Positions 59,683-64,000 of a DNA stretch of 64,000 bases are shown here, piece after piece. The stretch's first letter is position 1. The number at the start of each line of letters is the position of its first letter. Source of the stretch: Planococcus lenghuensis (GTDB lineage Bacteria > Bacillota > Bacilli > Bacillales_A > Planococcaceae). Made by a program: the position numbers and the translations under genes. Under the pieces are notes generated by a model that ran no database searches, was not told the origin of the DNA, and worked only from the letters and a program-made list of their open reading frames with translations. The stretch spans positions 152,501-216,500 of the forward strand of contig NZ_CP019640.1 in assembly GCF_001999905.1 (NCBI RefSeq), read 5' to 3'.

Positions 59683-61746
59683 CTAATTTGCCGTCTGTTC
59701 GAGTACATCCGTCACCAGTCCGGCCGGATAGACGCTGCCATCATTATCTTCCACTTCCTCGATCATCATGCCGATGATCGGGGAAGGCTGGTCTGCGTTA
59801 TAACCGATGAAAAAACCGTTTTGCTGGCCTTCCGTCTGCAATTGGACTGTGCCGGTTTTACCTGCCACAGGCACAGCCGCCGCTTTAACGGCATCCAAAG
59901 GGCCTTCTTCCACCACATTGCGGAGACTCGTGCGGATCCGTTCTGCATTCTCTGCACTCACCAAGTTCTCTTTCCACACTTCCGGTTCTTCTTCCGCGAA
60001 TAACATCGGTTCATAAATCGTTCCGTCATTGATGAACGCTTCATAAAGCGACGTCAAGTGGACAATATTCGCGAGCATTTCACCTTGCCCATAGGAGGTG
60101 TCTGCCAGCTGAATCTCTGAATCGATGGTTCCGTCATTGGTAATCTGAGAAGCCGCCAGATTCATCGGAAATGGAATCTCTTCCCCGAAACCGAAACTCG
60201 TTAAGCCTTCTGTCAACTTCTCTTCTCCCAATGCAAGTCCTTGCTGAGCAAAATAGATGTTATCAGAATAAACGAGTGCTTTATTCAAATCGATCGGATT
60301 CGGCACTTCCGGATGCACACGGGCGACTTCGTAATTGCCCCAGGAGCGATCGCGTTGCCATGTCTTGCTGTTGATCTCCACCCCTGCAGCAGGGTCGAGT
60401 GTACCGGCTTCCAGACCAATGGCTGCTGTAATCGGTTTTATAGTGGAGCCGGGAGCGTACCGGGCGGTAAACCGGTTAAACAGCGGATTCTTCGGGTTAT
60501 CCTGCAATTCCTGAAAGCGGGATGATTTCATGCCGAGCACAAATTCATTCGGATCAAAGCCGGGTGAGCTGACAAGGGCCAGCGTTTCCCCGGTGGCAGG
60601 ATCGATCGCTGTGCTTGCGCCTGCTTCACCGTTCATGGTGTCGTAAATGGTTTTCTGCAATTCTGCATCAATGGTCAGCTTAACTGTTTCACCATCAGCA
60701 GCGGGCTGTTCAGCGACAACAATAGTTTCTGTTTCTGCGCCAAACGTTTTTTCAATGGTGATCCGGGCTCCGGCTTCACCGCTCAGCTGTTCTTCTAGCT
60801 GAAGCTCCAGTCCTTTACGCCCGACAATATCGCTTTCGATATAACCTTCATCCGCCATTTCTGCCAGCTGCTCGGCTGTGATGCGTCCGACGTAGCCTGT
60901 CACATGGGAAAGGGCTTCACCGTAAGGATAATAACGCACGGCCGTTTCATCGAGCCCGACTCCTGGAATGGCATCAGCATCTTGAGCCTGCTGAGCCTGG
61001 GCTGCAGGCAGGGTGGTGAGCGGCACAAAAAAGTTCGGCTGAACCCAGCTTTGGTTCAGCTGTTTATCAATGTAGCTGACCGTCACGTCAAGCAATTCAG
61101 CGAGTTCTGATTTCCGGGAAGGATCCGTAAATTTCTCGGGAACGATGCCGACTTCATAGCCTGTTGAATTGGTTGCGAGCGGCTGTCCGTTCCGGTCGAT
61201 GATCTCACCCCGGGCTGCTGCTTCAAGTATATCGATTTCCACGTTATCGCCTGTTTCAAGGTTCGGCAGAACAAGAGAAGGGCCCCAATCCGTGAACCAG
61301 TTTTCTTCCCCGTTCTGCTCTTCATAAAGAAGTGTGAGGGTTTCTTCAAATTCTATCGGACCGGCAAGCGTTTCCATGCTGATTTGTACCGGGAAATCCG
61401 CCAGTTCATTCTCATCCCATTCCGTACCTTCAGGCGGTTCCGTGTAAGTGATATTTATATCATGAATACCTAGATCCTCGACTAACTGCTGCTGATATTC
61501 AATGAACGTTTCTTCCCCGAATGCCTCTTTCGCATCTGCAGATAAAAATTCCTCATATAAATGCGTAAAGTCCGCTTCATTCCAATAAGTAATATATTCT
61601 GCCAGTCTTTCTTCCGGTGTCTGTCCGGCATCTGCCACGGGTTCTTCCGGTGCCGGCTGCTCTTCCGGTACAGGTTCTTCAGTCTGCTCCTGGCAACCCG
61701 CAAGAAGGAAGAGGAGCGGCGCAATGCCTGCTACACTTTTTTTCAT
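59683..61746 (-). CDS. pbpC: MecA/PBP3-type class B penicillin-binding lipoprotein
   Basis: DD-transpeptidase of 687 aa that cross-links peptidoglycan outside the membrane. The signal ends in LLAGC (lipobox); a Glu/Pro-rich linker follows. Residues ~45-160 are an NTF2-like MecA_N domain, ~180-340 the PBP dimerisation domain (EIIDRNGQPLA), and the rest the transpeptidase with STIK at about 434, the YSDN motif and AGKTGT. The architecture is that of Staphylococcus PBP2a and Bacillus PBP3 (pbpC), which have low beta-lactam affinity. Chromosomal forms are common in Bacillales and do not imply acquired resistance. It is upstream of the phosphoesterase gene on the same transcript. Confidence 0.92.
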   Translation of the reverse strand: MKKSVAGIAPLLFLLAGCQEQTEEPVPEEQPAPEEPVADAGQTPEERLAEYITYWNEADFTHLYEEFLSADAKEAFGEETFIEYQQQLVEDLGIHDINITYTEPPEGTEWDENELADFPVQISMETLAGPIEFEETLTLLYEEQNGEENWFTDWGPSLVLPNLETGDNVEIDILEAAARGEIIDRNGQPLATNSTGYEVGIVPEKFTDPSRKSELAELLDVTVSYIDKQLNQSWVQPNFFVPLTTLPAAQAQQAQDADAIPGVGLDETAVRYYPYGEALSHVTGYVGRITAEQLAEMADEGYIESDIVGRKGLELQLEEQLSGEAGARITIEKTFGAETETIVVAEQPAADGETVKLTIDAELQKTIYDTMNGEAGASTAIDPATGETLALVSSPGFDPNEFVLGMKSSRFQELQDNPKNPLFNRFTARYAPGSTIKPITAAIGLEAGTLDPAAGVEINSKTWQRDRSWGNYEVARVHPEVPNPIDLNKALVYSDNIYFAQQGLALGEEKLTEGLTSFGFGEEIPFPMNLAASQITNDGTIDSEIQLADTSYGQGEMLANIVHLTSLYEAFINDGTIYEPMLFAEEEPEVWKENLVSAENAERIRTSLRNVVEEGPLDAVKAAAVPVAGKTGTVQLQTEGQQNGFFIGYNADQPSPIIGMMIEEVEDNDGSVYPAGLVTDVLEQTAN

Positions 61747-61893
61747 ATATACAATTCCCCCGTTCTTTTCTTTATATTGTACCCGTTCACTGGCAGTCGT
61801 AAAAATGAAATGGTTATTTTTGAGGAAAAAAGGGAAAAGAAAACTATCGAAACGATTAGCCAGAAGTTTTATCTACAGACAGGAGGAGTTATC

Positions 61894-62181
61894 ATGAACG
61901 AAAAGTCAAATCAGGACGTTTCCAAGAACAAAAAAAAGGTGATAAAAGATGGAAAGGAAATCTGGGTGTACGAAGATCACGACATGCATAATAGCGTGAA
62001 AGCAGATCAAAAAGAAGCGCCGGATGCTGATAAAGTGGAAGGCAAAGAAGGCCTGACCGAGCTGGATGCTACGTATTACGATGAGTGGCAGTCGATGGAA
62101 TACCCCCGGACGAACAAAGAAATCGACGGGCTGGACGAACTCGCAGACGATGATGAGGATATGAAAGATAAAAAGAAATAA
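61894..62181 (+). CDS. Small acidic hypothetical protein
   Basis: Hydrophilic protein of 95 aa, Lys/Asp/Glu-rich, with a central ordered patch KDGKEIWVYEDHDMH and a short YYDEWQSMEYPR segment. No membrane helix or signal peptide, and no recognised domain. Start ATG 61894 follows ACAGGAGGAG, a strong site; a frame extending to 61,561 runs through the divergent PBP gene and is rejected. It is divergent from pbpC and ends at a good terminator. Confidence 0.7.
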   Translation: MNEKSNQDVSKNKKKVIKDGKEIWVYEDHDMHNSVKADQKEAPDADKVEGKEGLTELDATYYDEWQSMEYPRTNKEIDGLDELADDDEDMKDKKK

Positions 62182-62192
62182 GTGAACGGAAA

Positions 62193-62222
62193 AGGAGAAG
62201 CCCGCGAGCTTCTCCTTTTTTA
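62193..62222 (+). terminator. Terminator of small acidic protein gene
   Basis: GGAGAAGC pairs with GCTTCTCC across CCGCGA, followed by T6. It also borders the convergent peptidase gene. Confidence 0.88.
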
Positions 62223-62224
62223 TA

Positions 62225-64000
62225 TTACTTTGTATAAAGTGTATTCGAAATGAGACGGAACAGGTAATCTGTGTGATCGCGGAATGCCGGCTCCAGGCCG
62301 ATTAATGTTACATCTTTATCGCTTTCGCGCACGATGACGGGCTGTCCGGCAGCTGTTTCATTGCCTTTCCAATGACCAGCGACGAAGAAGTCACCATCGT
62401 CGAATGACGCAAGCACTTCCGTCTCTTCTGCGCCATCATACCAAGTCGGGCGGTAGACGAATCCGATATCGTCTTGGCCGAAGCTTGCAGTTGTGCCGGA
62501 GGCTTCATAATCGACCGTCACGATGCCGTTGCTGTTCCAACCGCCAGTATTCACTGTGACATCCGTCAGGCCAAGCGCCTTCGCTGCTTGAGAACCGCCG
62601 GCGCCCGCTGCGAGGAACTTGCCGCCATTCGCGACAAAATCAGTGACGTTCTGTTTGAAGGCATCAAACTGGCCTGTATTCTGGAATCCGAATTCCTTGT
62701 TTGCAGTACTTAGGCGTGTTGAAATTAAGTTGGCTGTGCCGTTATAGATAAACGCATCATAGCCATTCAGACCAGCTTCCGCCACTTCAACTGGAGACAA
62801 TTCTGTCACATCGAATCCGAGGCGCTCAAGCGCGAGTTTCATGCCGGCGTGCGACTGGACTTTACCCATACCGCCGTCTTCCAGCAATGCCACTTTAAGT
62901 GCGTTCAATGGCGTTGTGTCTGCCGGTACTTTGCCGCTTGCGATCTGGAGGCCGGATGCCTTCACAGCAGCAGAGACGGCGTTAGCCGGTGCATCCGTGT
63001 AAAACGTACCATCTGTACCGCGTGTGACTTTCACGCCTTGTGCGAGAAGGGTATTCACCAATTCCACCGCTTTTACAGAAGAATTCGGGATAACGAATGG
63101 CCCTTTTCCGGAAATGGCTCCCTGGCTGCCCGCTTCATTCACTTTCGCGGAAGGAACGGTCACTTTGCTGTTGACTGCATTGGCTTCAAAGCCCCACAAT
63201 TCCGGCAGGCTCCAGGCAGAGATATCATACATAGAAGACGTATCATCAGTAATATCTTCACCATCCCATAGCATGGTGTTTGCAAGTCCCGCTTTCGCCT
63301 GATCCATATTCACGACATAAGAGCCTTTTGCATAACTGACGCCATCCACTTTGAAGGATTTGGATGCACGCACGACTTCAATGTCATTGGCCAGCAAGTG
63401 ATTGACCGCTTTTTCCGTCACGGTCGGATCTTCTTCATTCACCGGCAGTACGTACGCTTCCGGGAAGAAGCCGGCTTCATGGTACGGGTGATCAAAATTG
63501 ATACCGCGCTTGAAGATCTCGATCTGGTCAGCGATCATTTCTTCTTTGTTTTCCGTCGCATACTCCAATGCACCCATGATGGCGTTGTACATCCACGCTA
63601 CGCCGCTTTCGTCATTCGTCGGCGCTTCAAGTGTGTGGCCGTATGCACCGTGGTACATGGCATACATTGGCGTGAAGATCGGCGGGTAATCATCCCAGCC
63701 AGCAGCGTCGTCGCGCGCCGGAATGTAAGTGCCTGTCATGCCTTCATATATCGTACCTTCATAAGCTGCTGCGTTTTCCATGATTTCGTTTTCCATTGCC
63801 TGAGCCTGTCCAAGCGCCCATTTATTATACAAATCATACTCATAGTTTGGATTATGCGGTGGGGTACAAGGCTCAATGAGGCCTTGTTTATTTGGTGCAT
63901 AGTTCTTCACGTAGCCATGTGTGTCAAGGAACACCATCGGATTCCATTCCGTGATCAGGTCGACCGTCTGCTGCGTTTCCGGCTGGGATTGCGTGATGAA
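62225..64000 (-). CDS. M14-family zinc carboxypeptidase, N-terminus cut by window edge
   Basis: C-terminal 591 residues of a large secreted-type peptidase; the frame is open to the window end. VFLDTHGYV contains a metal-ligand His of the M14 fold and GHTLEAPTNDESG lies where the catalytic Glu region is expected. Beyond the catalytic part come long repeats of alpha/beta character, including a ThuA/glutamine-amidotransferase-like segment (VALLEDGGMG..GYDAFIYNG..FVANGGKFLAAGAGG). The missing N-terminus should hold the signal peptide and the first HxxE zinc ligands. Whether it is active cannot be judged here. Confidence 0.85.
   Translation of the reverse strand, partial: FITQSQPETQQTVDLITEWNPMVFLDTHGYVKNYAPNKQGLIEPCTPPHNPNYEYDLYNKWALGQAQAMENEIMENAAAYEGTIYEGMTGTYIPARDDAAGWDDYPPIFTPMYAMYHGAYGHTLEAPTNDESGVAWMYNAIMGALEYATENKEEMIADQIEIFKRGINFDHPYHEAGFFPEAYVLPVNEEDPTVTEKAVNHLLANDIEVVRASKSFKVDGVSYAKGSYVVNMDQAKAGLANTMLWDGEDITDDTSSMYDISAWSLPELWGFEANAVNSKVTVPSAKVNEAGSQGAISGKGPFVIPNSSVKAVELVNTLLAQGVKVTRGTDGTFYTDAPANAVSAAVKASGLQIASGKVPADTTPLNALKVALLEDGGMGKVQSHAGMKLALERLGFDVTELSPVEVAEAGLNGYDAFIYNGTANLISTRLSTANKEFGFQNTGQFDAFKQNVTDFVANGGKFLAAGAGGSQAAKALGLTDVTVNTGGWNSNGIVTVDYEASGTTASFGQDDIGFVYRPTWYDGAEETEVLASFDDGDFFVAGHWKGNETAAGQPVIVRESDKDVTLIGLEPAFRDHTDYLFRLISNTLYTK

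Noticed and set aside
59683-61746. Acquired mecA-type resistance gene
   Set aside because: The architecture is MecA-like, but it also matches the chromosomal PBP3 of Bacillales, and no mec regulators, recombinases or composition shift are nearby.
61561-61893. Upstream extension of the small acidic protein
   Set aside because: Runs through the 5' part of pbpC on the opposite strand; AGGAGG at 61,880 sets the start at 61,894.

Overview
The window looks like a chromosomal segment of a low-to-moderate GC Firmicute of the order Bacillales, most likely Planococcaceae (Planococcus, Bhargavaea or Sporosarcina type). The evidence is the sigW-rsiW-cdaA-cdaR-glmM-glmS block with a glmS ribozyme, a citA/citR pair, an app-type oligopeptide operon in the order D-F-A-B-C, bacterial NO synthase, a LIPY-type intracellular subtilisin, CYP152 peroxygenase, RsbT/RsbR-type stress proteins, and strong AGGAGG ribosome sites with frequent TTG/GTG starts. 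The family assignment is inference; no database was searched. Base composition is near 50% GC by eye, apart from an AT-rich island at about 7,740-8,110.

Layout. 1-3,961: 3' part of an rRNA operon (23S lacking its first ~50 nt, then 5S) and eight tRNAs (Thr, Glu, Val, Tyr, Gln, Lys, Leu, Ala). 4,116-7,427: a translationally coupled SDR/acyl-CoA ligase pair and a ZIP metal transporter. 8,114-15,709: the app-type oligopeptide ABC importer, then an M3 oligoendopeptidase that could degrade the imported peptides. 15,799-17,862: citrate synthase divergent from a CitR-like LysR regulator. 18,157-26,466: arginase, the sigma-W/anti-sigma pair with its autoregulatory promoter, the c-di-AMP cyclase and its regulator, then GlmM and GlmS for UDP-GlcNAc precursor supply. 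Cell-envelope stress, c-di-AMP and wall precursor synthesis are therefore adjacent.

26,500-36,800: small lipoproteins and membrane proteins, UppP, an alpha/beta hydrolase, NO synthase, a DUF2207 remnant, a thioredoxin-like protein, an EamA exporter, RsbT, a YebC-family protein, a BI-1/YetJ channel-like protein, a FusB-like EF-G-binding protein with an unusual leader, and a VOC protein. 36,800-44,540: an amino-acid importer without ATPase, a TetR-controlled ABC exporter, a FetAB-like exporter and three small membrane genes. 44,600-54,210: a permuted-papain hydrolase, AIM24, a frameshifted MerR gene, an RsbR paralogue, GNAT proteins, a Gfo/Idh oxidoreductase, ISP protease, glucose dehydrogenase, a thioesterase, CypC and a MOSC protein. 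54,255-55,545: queF and a queuosine-precursor transporter behind a preQ1-I riboswitch. The rest holds a DksA/TraR-like protein, small conserved proteins, a metallophosphoesterase cotranscribed with a MecA/PBP3-type penicillin-binding protein, and an M14 carboxypeptidase cut by the window end.

Most of the window is ordinary core genome with no IS element, prophage or CRISPR array. The points most worth a second look are the fusB-like leader (an AGGAGG-AUG-UAA start-stop element in front of a 13-bp hairpin), the queF leader in which a terminator-like hairpin also contains the Shine-Dalgarno sequence, the duplicated small membrane genes at 43.4-44.5 kb, and the SDR/ligase pair at 4.1-6.5 kb.
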